Under the pieces are notes generated by a model that saw only the letters and a list, made by a program, of their open reading frames with translations, searched no databases and had not been told where the DNA came from. Positions 51,220 through 59,996 of a stretch of DNA of 64,000 nucleotides are shown here, in pieces (position 1 is the first letter of the stretch; every line of letters starts with the position of its first letter). The position numbers and the translations under genes are program-made. Origin of the DNA: Sphingomonadaceae bacterium (GTDB lineage: Bacteria > Pseudomonadota > Alphaproteobacteria > Sphingomonadales > Sphingomonadaceae). The stretch lies in assembly GCA_024236195.1 (NCBI GenBank), contig JACKKZ010000002.1, positions 372,001 through 436,000 of the forward strand, written 5' to 3'.

Positions 51220-52152
51220 TCAATCCAGCTTTCCGAGACACCACAAAAGGACCGACTTTTGCCCATGGATGCGGTTCTCAGCTTCGTCGAACACAACCGA
51301 TTGCGGGCCTTCGAACACACCCTCGCTCACTTCGTCGCCGACATGAGCCGGAAGGCAATGGAGGAAGATCGCATCCGACTTGGCTCTGGCCATCAGCGCC
51401 TCGTCAACGCGATAAGGCACCATCGCGGCCAGCTTCTCCTCCGCATGAGCCTGCCCCATCGAAACCCAAGTATCGGTCACAACGACATCGGCATCGCTGA
51501 TCGCTTCAGCTGCGTCCTGCGTCACTGGCACCTGCACGCCGGCAGAGCGCGCCATATCGACGAATTCAGCCTCCGGTTCGTAGCCCGCAGGGACGCCCAC
51601 ACGCACATTGAATTTCATCAGTGCGGCGGCTTCAAGGATCGAGTGCAACACATTGTTGCCATCCCCCAGCCACGCCACTTCCAGCCCTGGCAGTGCCTTG
51701 CCATACTCGATCACGGTAAGCAGGTCGGCTACAATCTGGCAGGGATGTGATCGGTCTGTCAGGCCGTTGATGACCGGTACTGTCGCGTGACGAGCCATTT
51801 CCTCGATCTTGGCATGGTCATCGGTGCGGATCATGATCGCATCAGCCATGCGGCTGAGCACTCGCGCCGTATCCGCGATGCTCTCCCCCCGGCCAAGCTG
51901 GCTGGTGCCTGCTTCGAGGATGAAACAGCTGCCGCCAAGCTGGCGCATGGCCATGTCAAAACTCACCCGTGTCCGGGTCGAGTTCTTTTCAAAGATCATC
52001 GCCAGCGTATGACCAGCCAGCGGAGCATCAGCATCCGCCTGCCCCTTCGGCCAGCCCGCCCGCGCGGCCTTGCGGTCCTGGGCGTCATTGATCATCGCTG
52101 CAATGGCATTACCGCCAGCATCGGACAGGTCGAGGAAGTGCCGCAATTCCAT
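51220..52152 (-). CDS. argF: Ornithine carbamoyltransferase
   Basis: 310 aa. Carbamoyl phosphate motif EKNSTRTRVSFDMA, GQYLLD-type ornithine site region (VINGLTDRSHPCQIVADL), and HCLPAHVGDEV are intact. It makes citrulline from ornithine. Two bp after argD, so cotranscribed with it. Confidence 0.97.
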   Translation of the reverse strand: MELRHFLDLSDAGGNAIAAMINDAQDRKAARAGWPKGQADADAPLAGHTLAMIFEKNSTRTRVSFDMAMRQLGGSCFILEAGTSQLGRGESIADTARVLSRMADAIMIRTDDHAKIEEMARHATVPVINGLTDRSHPCQIVADLLTVIEYGKALPGLEVAWLGDGNNVLHSILEAAALMKFNVRVGVPAGYEPEAEFVDMARSAGVQVPVTQDAAEAISDADVVVTDTWVSMGQAHAEEKLAAMVPYRVDEALMARAKSDAIFLHCLPAHVGDEVSEGVFEGPQSVVFDEAENRIHGQKSVLLWCLGKLD

Positions 52153-52154
52153 GG

Positions 52155-53342
52155 TCAGCCCTCCGGAATTTGGTAGTCGGCAGCCCCGGCCGACAATTTG
52201 TCGAAGAATTCGTCGATCTCGGCATCGCCGACCACCAGCGGTGGAATAATCCGCAGCGTGTTGTCGCCCGCCGCCACAGTGAGCAACTGGTGGTTGTCAC
52301 GCAGATGGACAAAGAAGGGGCGGCTCTCGACCTTCATCTTGAGTCCCAGCATAAGCCCTTTGCCGCGAACCAGCTCGAACAGGTCGGGATAATTGCCGAT
52401 AAACTGTTCGAGACGCGCACGAATCCGTTCCCCCTTTTCAGTGACTTCCGTGAGGAAGCCATCGGCAAGCACAGCATCCAGCACGGCATTGCCTGCCGCC
52501 ATGGCGAGCGGATTGCCGCCATAGGTGGAGCCGTGGGTACCAAAGACCATACCGCGCGCTGCTTTCTCCGTCGCAAGGCAGGCACCCAGCGGGAAGCCGC
52601 CGCCAATACCCTTGGCAGTTGCAACGATATCCGGTTCGATCCCGTAATGCTCATAGGCATAGAGCGCACCTGTACGGGCGACACCGCATTGAACTTCATC
52701 CAGCACCAGCATCAAATCATGCTCGTCTGCCAGCGCGCGCAAACCCGCCATGAATTCCTGTGAGGCCGGGCGGATACCCCCTTCTCCCTGGATCGGCTCG
52801 ACCAGGAAGCCAGCTGTGTTCGGCCCCATCAGCGCCTTGGCCGATTCCAGGTCATCGAATTCGGCATATTTGAACCCGGCGAGCAGCGGCATGAAGCCCT
52901 TGTGCATTTTCTCCTGATTCGATGCGCTGATTGTCGCCATGGTCCGGCCATGGAAAGCATTGCTGAAAGTAATCAGCTCATACTTCTCATCATTGCCCAC
53001 TGACTGGTGATAAGCGCGCGCAGTCTTGATTGCAGTTTCAACAGCTTCGGCACCCGAATTGGTGAAAAACACCGTGTCGGCAAAAGTATTATCGACCAGC
53101 CGCTGAGCCAGCTCTTCGCCTTGCGGGCTGCCATAGAGGTTGGAGACGTGCATCAACGTCTCTGCTTGCTTCTGGATCGCGCCGATCAGCCCCTTATGCG
53201 AATGGCCCAGCGCATTCACGGCGATGCCGCTGGCGAAATCGAGGTAACGCGTGCCATCCTCGTCAATCAAGTGGCAGTGCTCACCTCGCACAGGCCGTAC
53301 GCCGCACCGGGGATATACGGGCATTAGCGGAGTGATCGACAT
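52155..53342 (-). CDS. argD: Acetylornithine aminotransferase
   Basis: 395 aa from ATG 53342 (AGGAAAAAAG upstream; longer ORF start 53390 rejected). PLP lysine in TAKGIGGGFPLGA; NSGAEAVETAIKTAR is the class III signature. It supplies ornithine for ArgF, the next gene. Upstream lies a weak hairpin at 53393-53428. Confidence 0.96.
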   Translation of the reverse strand: MSITPLMPVYPRCGVRPVRGEHCHLIDEDGTRYLDFASGIAVNALGHSHKGLIGAIQKQAETLMHVSNLYGSPQGEELAQRLVDNTFADTVFFTNSGAEAVETAIKTARAYHQSVGNDEKYELITFSNAFHGRTMATISASNQEKMHKGFMPLLAGFKYAEFDDLESAKALMGPNTAGFLVEPIQGEGGIRPASQEFMAGLRALADEHDLMLVLDEVQCGVARTGALYAYEHYGIEPDIVATAKGIGGGFPLGACLATEKAARGMVFGTHGSTYGGNPLAMAAGNAVLDAVLADGFLTEVTEKGERIRARLEQFIGNYPDLFELVRGKGLMLGLKMKVESRPFFVHLRDNHQLLTVAAGDNTLRIIPPLVVGDAEIDEFFDKLSAGAADYQIPEG

Positions 53343-53392
53343 GACTTTTTTCCTGTTCGAATAAAATTGAAGGCGTGATTGAAACGACAAAT

Positions 53393-53428
53393 GGCGGCCC
53401 CGCAGTCCAAAGGACCAAGGGGGCCGCC
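53393..53428. terminator. Possible terminator hairpin before argD
   Basis: GGCGGCCCC / GGGGGCCGCC arms with a loop of about 17 nt. On the minus strand it follows the cold-shock gene and is followed by ATTTGTCGTTT, a poor U-run. Confidence 0.35.
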
Positions 53429-53492
53429 AAGTGCAACCGTTTATGCGGTTAGCGGGGCCCGATCAGACGACCGGGCAACCCGAATCAGCGAA

Positions 53493-54230
53493 TCAGCCCT
53501 GAACGGGCACAAGGTTGACCGCCGAGTGCTTGCCTCGTCGATCGACCTCGAGGTCGAACTCATAGCGCTCGCCTTCGTTCAGCCCCGACAGACCAGACCG
53601 TTCGACCGCGCTGATGTGCACGAACGCATCGGGCTGCCCATCGTCACGCACGAGAAAGCCGAAACCCTTCATCGAGTTGAAGAACTTGACCGTGCCAGTC
53701 GCTCTCTCGCCAGTCAGCTCACGCCGGGGTGCAGCCGGCTTGCTCTCGACCGCGATCACATCGCCCACAACCTGCAGGTCCTGCGCCGAAATCTTGCCGC
53801 CGCGATCCACCAGGTTGAATTCCAGCTCCTGCCCTTCGGCGAGACCTTCCAGCCCGGCACGCTCCACAGCGCTGATATGAACGAACACGTCTTCCCCGCC
53901 AGTTTCCTGCTGGATGAAGCCGAAGCCCTTCTGGCCGTTGAAGAATTTCACGACGCCTTTGCCGGTGCCGACGACCTGAGCCGGCATGCGGTTAAAACCG
54001 CCGCCGCCACCACCGCCGCCGCGCGGGCCGCCGGGGCCGCCGCGACCGCCACCGCCACCGAAGCGATCACCGCCACCGCCGAAACGGTCGCCGCCGCCGA
54101 ACCGGTCACCACCACCAAAATCGTCGCGCGGGGCAAAGCCGCCTTGTCCGCCCTGGAAGGGATCGAAACTGTCTTCGCCGAATCCATCGCGTTTATCCCG
54201 GCCCCGGCGGCGCCCTCTATCGTAACCCAT
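53493..54230 (-). CDS. Dual cold-shock domain protein with Gly-rich N-terminus
   Basis: 245 aa. The first 80 residues are RG/DRFGGG-rich, disordered, with repeated GGGDRFGGG blocks. Two cold-shock domains follow: GVVKFFNGQKGFGFIQQETGGEDVFVHISAVERAG (near residues 90-150) and GTVKFFNSMKGFGFLVRDDGQPDAFVHISA (near 180-245). Both carry RNP1 (KGFGFI/KGFGFL) and RNP2 (VFVHIS/AFVHIS) motifs. Probably an RNA chaperone; phase-separation-like tails occur in eukaryotic RGG proteins. No operon partners. Confidence 0.92.
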   Translation of the reverse strand: MGYDRGRRRGRDKRDGFGEDSFDPFQGGQGGFAPRDDFGGGDRFGGGDRFGGGGDRFGGGGGRGGPGGPRGGGGGGGGFNRMPAQVVGTGKGVVKFFNGQKGFGFIQQETGGEDVFVHISAVERAGLEGLAEGQELEFNLVDRGGKISAQDLQVVGDVIAVESKPAAPRRELTGERATGTVKFFNSMKGFGFLVRDDGQPDAFVHISAVERSGLSGLNEGERYEFDLEVDRRGKHSAVNLVPVQG

Positions 54231-54499
54231 ATGCTCGTACGTACCTTCGTCTCATCGCCCAAACCATCTTACCGGCAGCGTGGGCGGACCGCGCCGGGCA
54301 CAGGAAAGCGAATGAAAACGTCGCTACCCCCGTCCAACTACCAACTATCATAGCGAAGATTCAGCACTTGCGCGAATGATTTAGTATTTCAGCGCTGCAT
54401 AGCTCCCCAATGTGACATTTTCGCATGAGTTGGCGCCCTGCATTGCTTGCCAGCCAACGGCCAGTTGGGCACAAGGTCGGCAACAAGGAGAGCACAATC

Positions 54500-54940
54500 A
54501 TGAGCGATTTTCGGCGCCTGTCCGATTCGGTAATGGCCAGCCCGCAACTGTCGCTGGCTGACCTGGAAGAGGCGCGCGCCGCTGGCGTCACGCTGGTGAT
54601 CAACAATCGCCCGGATGACGAGGAACCCGGCCAGTTGCCCGGTGCAGCCGTTGAAGAAGCCGCGCGCGCAGCCGGGATGGACTATCTCGCCATTCCTATC
54701 ACCCGCAGCGGGTTCAGCGCCCAGCAGGTTGAAGTGATGGGCAGCGCGCTGGCGGGTGCGGAAGGCCACGTGCTCGCCTATTGCCGCACCGGCACTCGCT
54801 CGACGCTCTTGTGGGCATTGGCACAATCCGCTGGCGGGGCTGAACCTGATGCTGTCGCCAAAGCAGCGGCCATTGCCGGATATGATGTCGGGCCCGTTCG
54901 GGGCATGATGGACGTCCTCGCCGGGGCAGGCAAAGGTTAA
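54500..54940 (+). CDS. TIGR01244/DUF442 phosphatase-like protein
   Basis: 146 aa from ATG 54500 (AAGGAG upstream). INNRPDDEEPGQ, then the catalytic P-loop CRTGTRSTLLWAL with Cys near residue 99, as in the beta-lactamase-hydrolase-like DUF442 (BLH) proteins. Family activity is a phosphatase or sulfurtransferase. Cotranscribed with the next two genes by short spacing. Confidence 0.88.
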   Translation: MSDFRRLSDSVMASPQLSLADLEEARAAGVTLVINNRPDDEEPGQLPGAAVEEAARAAGMDYLAIPITRSGFSAQQVEVMGSALAGAEGHVLAYCRTGTRSTLLWALAQSAGGAEPDAVAKAAAIAGYDVGPVRGMMDVLAGAGKG

Positions 54941-54949
54941 GTCCAACGT

Positions 54950-55369
54950 ATGGATAGTCTCGCTACTACACTCCTGCAGCTGGGTGGCTCGCTGGTGGCG
55001 ATCCTGGCGCTGGCGGCCCTTGCCCGCTGGCTGAAGCTTGGCGAGGAGCCGCGCATTCGCGATCCACAGCAAGCGCGCATGCTTGCTGAAGAGATAGAAT
55101 GTGGCTTTGAGCCGGTCGATATCGCGATTGACAGGTCCGGCTATGGCGCCTTGCTGCGCGATGCCACGGGCCGCATCATGCTGGTCCGCCAGCACGGTGC
55201 CAATTTTGCAGGGCGGATGCTCGACAAGCAGGCCCAGGGGCGGCTGGATCAGGGTCTGCTGGTGATTGCCTTCCCGGAAAAGACCTTTGGCACGGCAACG
55301 CTTGACCTTGGCCCAGCTGCAGCAGAATGGGCCGCAAGTTTCCGGCGCTTGCCCGGTCCAGCGAGCTGA
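54950..55369 (+). CDS. Membrane-anchored hypothetical protein
   Basis: 139 aa. One N-terminal transmembrane helix (residues 8-26), then a soluble part with no recognised motif. Starts 9 bp after the previous gene and 4 bp before the desaturase gene, so it is an operon member. Function unknown. Confidence 0.7.
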   Translation: MDSLATTLLQLGGSLVAILALAALARWLKLGEEPRIRDPQQARMLAEEIECGFEPVDIAIDRSGYGALLRDATGRIMLVRQHGANFAGRMLDKQAQGRLDQGLLVIAFPEKTFGTATLDLGPAAAEWAASFRRLPGPAS

Positions 55370-55373
55370 CAAG

Positions 55374-56264
55374 ATGCCTGACTTTAATCCTGTAGACTAC
55401 GCCGTTCCCGCCTTTGTGCTGCTGGTGCTGATCGAAATGATCTGGGCCAGCCGTCAGCGGCCACAGGCTTATGAACCGCGCGATACGCTGGTGAGCCTGG
55501 CCTTTGGCCTTGGCAGTACCGTCGCTGGTCTGCTGACTGGTGGCTTGGTGGTTACGCTATATTTGTGGGCGTGGCAGTTTCGCCTGCTGGAGATTGGCTG
55601 GCAATGGTGGGCGTGGGTTCTCTGCTTCGTGCTAGACGACATGGCCTATTACTGGTTCCACCGCGCCGCCCACCGCATCCGCTGGATGTGGGCGAGCCAT
55701 GTGAACCACCATTCAAGCCAGCATTACAATCTCTCTACTGCGCTTCGGCAAACATGGACTGGCTTCTTCGCGCTTGGCTTTGTCTTCAGGCTGCCTCTGG
55801 TGCTGATCGGTTTCCACCCGGCAATGATCGCGATTTGCGCCGGGTTCAACCTGATCTACCAGTTCTGGATTCATACCGAAGCGATCCATCGCATGCCGCG
55901 GTGGTTCGAAGCGGTGATGAATACGCCCAGTCACCATCGCGTCCACCATGCGACCAACCCGCTCTATCTGGATCGCAATTATGCCGGGGTCTTCATCATC
56001 TGGGATCGGATGTTCGGCACGTTCCAGCAGGAGCAGGATAGTGAGCGCATCCGATATGGCATCGTAAAGCAGCTGGGCAGCTTCAACCTGCTATGGGCGG
56101 TATTCCATGAATGGATCGGCATAGCGCGCGACCTGTGGTCCGCACCATGGCGGCACAAGCTCGGTTACCTCTTGCGAGAGCCCGGCTGGAGCCATGATGG
56201 CAGCCGCGATACGTCTGATGCAATCCGCGCCAGATGGCTGGAACGCCAGCCACCGCAGGAATAG
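55374..56264 (+). CDS. Sterol desaturase/fatty acid hydroxylase family protein
   Basis: 296 aa. The tri-histidine set HRAAH (HX3H), HVNHH and HHRVHH defines the ERG3/FA-hydroxylase di-iron family; four or more membrane helices. It may act on carotenoids, sphingolipids or hopanoids; a sphinganine hydroxylase would fit the spt gene in this window, but this is only inference. Third gene of a three-gene operon. Confidence 0.9.
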   Translation: MPDFNPVDYAVPAFVLLVLIEMIWASRQRPQAYEPRDTLVSLAFGLGSTVAGLLTGGLVVTLYLWAWQFRLLEIGWQWWAWVLCFVLDDMAYYWFHRAAHRIRWMWASHVNHHSSQHYNLSTALRQTWTGFFALGFVFRLPLVLIGFHPAMIAICAGFNLIYQFWIHTEAIHRMPRWFEAVMNTPSHHRVHHATNPLYLDRNYAGVFIIWDRMFGTFQQEQDSERIRYGIVKQLGSFNLLWAVFHEWIGIARDLWSAPWRHKLGYLLREPGWSHDGSRDTSDAIRARWLERQPPQE

Positions 56265-56282
56265 GGCTGCGGATTGCTCTTG

Positions 56283-56621
56283 TCAGAGTGCGGTTTCGCC
56301 CATCTCGCCCGTCCGGATGCGCGTCGCCGCCCCAAGGTCGAGCACGAAGATCTTGCCATCTCCGATTGAGCCCGTGCCAGCTGCCTGCTGGATCGCTTCG
56401 GTGACCTGGCCCGCCATTTCATCGCTCACAGCGATTTCCAGCTTCACCTTGGGCATGAAATAGGTCTGATATTCTGTCCCGCGATAGATTTCGGTCTGGC
56501 CCTTCTGGCGACCGAAGCCCTTCACTTCAGAAACGGTCATCCCCGCCACACCAATAGTGCCAAGCGCTTCGCGCACTTCATCGAGCTTATGCGGTTTGAT
56601 GACGGCGATGACGTATTTCAT
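56283..56621 (-). CDS. glnB: PII signal protein, second copy (downstream of amtB)
   Basis: 112 aa PII protein; KYVIAVIKPHKLDEVREALG, T-loop EIYRGTEYQTYFMPKVKL with Tyr51 for uridylylation, and the C-terminal ATRIRTGEMGETAL. About 180 bp downstream of amtB and after its terminator (56684-56716), so it may have its own promoter or depend on read-through. Calling it glnB rather than glnK is arbitrary. Confidence 0.95.
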   Translation of the reverse strand: MKYVIAVIKPHKLDEVREALGTIGVAGMTVSEVKGFGRQKGQTEIYRGTEYQTYFMPKVKLEIAVSDEMAGQVTEAIQQAAGTGSIGDGKIFVLDLGAATRIRTGEMGETAL

Positions 56622-56683
56622 GCGAGGCCCCTCTTAGCTTGTTCGGCGTGGAACCTAGTCGAGCAACGCTGCCGGATAAAGAC

Positions 56684-56716
56684 GAAAAAAGGGGCCGGAG
56701 CGGCTGGCTCCGGCCC
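56684..56716 (-). terminator. Terminator after amtB
   Basis: Perfect 10-bp stem GGGCCGGAGC / GCTCCGGCCC (56692-56701 / 56707-56716) followed on the minus strand by C and six U. Strong Rho-independent terminator. Confidence 0.93.
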
Positions 56717-56803
56717 ATTGAGTTTTCGTTCGCAGGAGGAACGTGGTGAGGCGGGACCGGGGAGGAGAGGAGAGAGGAAAACCCGGTCCCGCCAAACTTG
56801 TGA
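56684..56803 (-). ncRNA. Candidate 3'-UTR-derived sRNA behind amtB with CU-rich loops
   Basis: Minus-strand order: 12-bp perfect stem (56782-56793 / 56750-56761) with a 20-nt loop made only of U and C (UUUUCCUCUCUCCUCUCCUC); a 4-bp stem GUUC/GAAC with loop CUCCUGC (56728-56742); the terminator hairpin. All three loops or spacers show anti-Shine-Dalgarno C/U. This is the architecture of alphaproteobacterial anti-SD sRNAs. Confidence 0.45.
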
Positions 56804-58186
56804 TTAGTTGTAGGCGCGCTCCCCGTGTTCGGAGATATCGAGCCCGTTGACTTCGTCTTCTTCACTGACCCGCAGGCCGATGATTGCCTTGACGATAAAG
56901 CCAGCGATCAAAGTGCCGATCCCAGCCCAGGCAATGGTCACGAGGACGCTGAATACCTGAACGCCGAGCTGTGCTCCGAGCGCGGTCGAACCGTCGCCAG
57001 GGCCACCGAGGAACGGCTGGTAAACCACTGCCGTGCCAATGGCGCCAACAATGCCGCCTACGCCGTGGATACCAAACGCATCGAGCGAGTCGTCGTAACC
57101 GAACTTGGCCTTCGCCTTGGCCACCGCGAAGTAGCACACCGCCGAAGCCACAATGCCGAGCAGGATCGCACCGAACGGACCAGAGTTACCGGCAGCCGGC
57201 GTTACAGCCACCAGACCGGCAATGACGCCCGAACAGAAGCCCAGAGCCGAACCCTTGTGACCGGCGAGACGCTCGATCACCATCCAGGTCAGCGCACCTG
57301 CTGCTGTAGCAACGAAGGTATTGATCATGGCGAGGCCAGCGGAACCGTCGGCTTCCAGGGCGGAGCCAGCGTTGAAGCCGAACCAGCCCACCCACAGCAG
57401 GCCAGTGCCGACCATGGTCAGCGTCAGGCTGTGCGGCGGCATCGGCTCAGCCGGATAGCCACGACGCTTGCCCAGCAGGTAAGCGAGGACGAGGCCCGAT
57501 ACACCGGCATTGATGTGCACCACCGTACCACCGGCAAAGTCCAGCGCGCCGTCTTCGAACAGCAGACCGCCACCCGCCCACACCATGTGCGCAATCGGGA
57601 AATAGACGATGGTCAGCCAGATCGGCACAAAGGCCATCACTGCGCTGAACTTCATGCGTTCTGCCGTTGCCCCCAGGATCAGCGCAGCCGTGATGGCTGC
57701 AAAGGTCATCTGGAAGCTGATGAAGACATATTTGCTGATGACTTCATCGGTGAAGGTGGCAGCGGTGCTGCTGGCATCGGTGCCCGCAAGGAAGTAGCTG
57801 CCGCCTGAAATGAACAGGCCCAGCGTGCCTTCGTAAGTCGTATCGCCAAAAGCCAGCGAATAACCCCACATCACCCAGATAATCATGGCGAGACATGCAG
57901 TCGCACCAATCTGAGTCATAGTGGAAAGCATATTCTTGGATCGGGTCAGACCGCCATAGAACAAGGCCAAACCCGGAAGGATCATCAGCATCACAAGCAC
58001 TGTGGCTGTCATCATCCAGGCATTGTTACCTGGATTTGCCACTGCAGGAGCGGCTTCGGCGGCTGCTTCAGCAACCGGTGCGGCAGCTTCGGCCACGGCT
58101 TCGGCTGCTTCCTGTGCGAAAGCAGCGGTAGCGGCGAACATCGACGCACCCAGCGCCGCTGTGCCGCAAGCGAATTTGCGGATCAT
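56804..58186 (-). CDS. amtB: Ammonium transporter
   Basis: 460 aa from ATG 58186. Cleavable signal peptide (residues 1-25), then Ala/Glu-rich linker, then eleven helices. LALFYGGLTRSKNMLSTMTQ, twin histidines in HINAGVSGLV and FGIHGVGGIVGAIG are the AmtB gate. It imports ammonium at low concentration and is blocked by PII. Lies 32 bp after the PII gene at 58219-58557. Confidence 0.97.
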   Translation of the reverse strand: MIRKFACGTAALGASMFAATAAFAQEAAEAVAEAAAPVAEAAAEAAPAVANPGNNAWMMTATVLVMLMILPGLALFYGGLTRSKNMLSTMTQIGATACLAMIIWVMWGYSLAFGDTTYEGTLGLFISGGSYFLAGTDASSTAATFTDEVISKYVFISFQMTFAAITAALILGATAERMKFSAVMAFVPIWLTIVYFPIAHMVWAGGGLLFEDGALDFAGGTVVHINAGVSGLVLAYLLGKRRGYPAEPMPPHSLTLTMVGTGLLWVGWFGFNAGSALEADGSAGLAMINTFVATAAGALTWMVIERLAGHKGSALGFCSGVIAGLVAVTPAAGNSGPFGAILLGIVASAVCYFAVAKAKAKFGYDDSLDAFGIHGVGGIVGAIGTAVVYQPFLGGPGDGSTALGAQLGVQVFSVLVTIAWAGIGTLIAGFIVKAIIGLRVSEEDEVNGLDISEHGERAYN

Positions 58187-58218
58187 GGTGTTACCCCTCA
58201 TATCTGTCGCGGACCGGC

Positions 58219-58557
58219 TCACAGCGCGGTATCCCCGGATTCACCGGTGCGGATGCGCGTTGCCGAGGCCAGATCGAGAACGAAGATCTTGCCGTCGCCA
58301 ATGCTTTCCGTGCTGGCGGCTTGCTGGATGGTTTCGACCACTTGCGGTGCGATCTCGTCGGTCACGGCAATTTCCAGCTTCACCTTGGGAAGCATGTTGG
58401 TCGAATATTCGGCCCCGCGATAAATCTCGGTCTGGCCTTTCTGGCGGCCGAAGCCTTTGACTTCGGATACGGTCATGCCCGCAACGCCAATGGCGGTGAG
58501 TGCTTCACGCACTTCGTCGAGCTTGAACGGTTTAACGATGGCGATGATGAACTTCAT
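58219..58557 (-). CDS. glnK: PII signal protein GlnK, first gene of the glnK-amtB operon
   Basis: 112 aa; KFIIAIVKPFKLDEVREALT, T-loop EIYRGAEYSTNMLPKVKL with Tyr51, C-term ATRIRTGESGDTAL. Very similar to the copy at 56283. Immediately upstream is a sigma-54 promoter (58607-58622). GlnK binds AmtB and closes the channel when nitrogen is in excess. Confidence 0.97.
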   Translation of the reverse strand: MKFIIAIVKPFKLDEVREALTAIGVAGMTVSEVKGFGRQKGQTEIYRGAEYSTNMLPKVKLEIAVTDEIAPQVVETIQQAASTESIGDGKIFVLDLASATRIRTGESGDTAL

Positions 58558-58606
58558 CGATGCCCCCTGGCTGCTTTACCGGGCACATCCCGGCCGCATG
58601 TCGCGA

Positions 58607-58622
58607 TGCAACAGCCGTGCCA
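58607..58622 (-). promoter_or_regulatory. Sigma-54 (-24/-12) promoter of glnK-amtB
   Basis: Minus strand TGGCACG-N4-TTGCA: exact match to the consensus TGGCAC-N5-TTGC at 58622-58608. It ends 50 bp before the glnK ATG. An AT-rich palindrome at 58687-58703 could be an enhancer or other operator but does not match the NtrC consensus. rpoN itself is at 17945-19417. Confidence 0.88.
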
Positions 58623-58713
58623 GACTCAGATCTGGCTTGATTCCTCGCAATCGGGGCGATGGCGAGTGAGGGCGCAATCGACCTTTTGATTATTTTTTAA
58701 TCATACGCCTAAT

Positions 58714-59409
58714 TTATGGGCATTGAGCCCGTTGCCACACAGGCAGATGGTCGGAGGCCTGGCTCGCCTTTGCGCTATGGTGCACCCCCTGTTCGAGCTG
58801 CTGCCAGTGCCGCGACATGACGATGCGGTCCAGCCGGGCAATTGGTCGCCTGCTGGGAAAACTCCGCCCCGGTGCACACATCTGCCACTCCGGACCGAAG
58901 GCCTGCATCGCACCGCTGCGCAGGCCCCACTGGTTGAAATCCCCCATCACGACCGTAGGCAGGTCGCCGTCGCAGATGCGCAAGTGGCCAAGAATGGCAT
59001 GTACCTGATCACGTCGCCGCAAGCCGGACAGGTCGAGATGCGTTCCCACAACCCGTACCCGCATCCCATCCAGCAGTAAATCTGCCCGTACCGCTCCACG
59101 GGGCTCAAGCGTAGGCAGGTGGATCGCTTCCGCTTCCACCACTTCGATCCCGCGCCGGATCAGCAAGGCATTGCCGTGCCAGCCGAGGCTGCGGGGCCTG
59201 CGCGCGACATCGGCAGGATACCAGGGTGTGTCATCCAGGGCAGCACGGGACAGCACGCTGGCTCGCTCGCCTAGCCGCAAATCCGCCTCTTGCAGCGCGA
59301 TGACATCTGCATCCATTTCGCGCAGCACGGTGATGATCCGGTCCGCATCGCGGCGGCCATCGGTACCGACTGCCTTGTGGATGTTATAAGTGGCAAAGGT
59401 CAGCTGCAC
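58714..59409 (-). CDS. Endonuclease/exonuclease/phosphatase family protein
   Basis: 231 aa from GTG 59409. TFATYNIHKAVGTDGRRDADRI, VIALQEADL, VGTHLDLS, VVMGDFNQW and ASDHLPV are the five EEP motifs (Asn, Glu, Asp, Asn, His). Substrate could be nucleic acid or phospholipid; unknown. Head of a minus-strand group with PNPOx and hydrolase upstream. Confidence 0.93.
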   Translation of the reverse strand: MQLTFATYNIHKAVGTDGRRDADRIITVLREMDADVIALQEADLRLGERASVLSRAALDDTPWYPADVARRPRSLGWHGNALLIRRGIEVVEAEAIHLPTLEPRGAVRADLLLDGMRVRVVGTHLDLSGLRRRDQVHAILGHLRICDGDLPTVVMGDFNQWGLRSGAMQAFGPEWQMCAPGRSFPSRRPIARLDRIVMSRHWQQLEQGVHHSAKASQASDHLPVWQRAQCP

Positions 59410-59420
59410 GCCGCCGCCCT

Positions 59421-59996
59421 TCAGTCCGGGATCGTGCCCGGCTCGCCAGCAACATAGCGGTCCGTCGGCCGGGTTGGCAGGCCGTCAATGCTGGACAGTC
59501 GCAAGGCGTGCTTTGCCGCCCATTCGGACGGATTGCTCTTCGCGTGGGCTTTGAGCAAGGTGGGCCGCTCGCGCTCGAGCTGCATCACTGGCACACCCCA
59601 ACCACAACTGGTCTGGACGCTTTCCACGGCAATATCGAAAATCTGCCGAGTGCCCGGCATCAGGGTGAAATGCGCCGCCAGCCCTTCCCATTCAGGATCG
59701 GCAGGCAGCACCGCCCGGCCTGTTCCGTAAATGCGCAGGATCTGGGCCGGTTGCTGAAAATTGCAGAACATGATGGTGATGCGACCGTCAGCCTGCAAAT
59801 GCGCATTTGTCTCATTGCCCGAACCGCCAAGGTCGAGATAGGCGACCCGGTCATCAGCCAGCACCCGGAACGCATCGTAGCCTTTCGGGCTAAGATTGAT
59901 CCGGGCACCATCAGCGGCGGTGGCTACGAAAAATACCGGCTGCTGCGCGATCATCGCGCGGTGCGCAGCATCAAGCGCTTCACTGAATTCAGCCAT
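59421..59996 (-). CDS. Pyridoxamine 5'-phosphate oxidase family protein
   Basis: 191 aa, flavin-binding split barrel (FVATAADGARINLSPKGYDAF; GSGNETNAHLQADGRITIMF). Substrate not pyridoxamine for sure; family is broad. Its start overlaps the hydrolase stop (TGATG) and its stop is 11 bp before the EEP gene, so all three form one unit. Confidence 0.88.
   Translation of the reverse strand: MAEFSEALDAAHRAMIAQQPVFFVATAADGARINLSPKGYDAFRVLADDRVAYLDLGGSGNETNAHLQADGRITIMFCNFQQPAQILRIYGTGRAVLPADPEWEGLAAHFTLMPGTRQIFDIAVESVQTSCGWGVPVMQLERERPTLLKAHAKSNPSEWAAKHALRLSSIDGLPTRPTDRYVAGEPGTIPD

Noticed and set aside
53379..54353. 324-aa plus-strand ORF over the cold-shock gene
   Set aside because: Rich in Ala/Thr from the antisense of glycine codons; the minus frame has two cold-shock domains.
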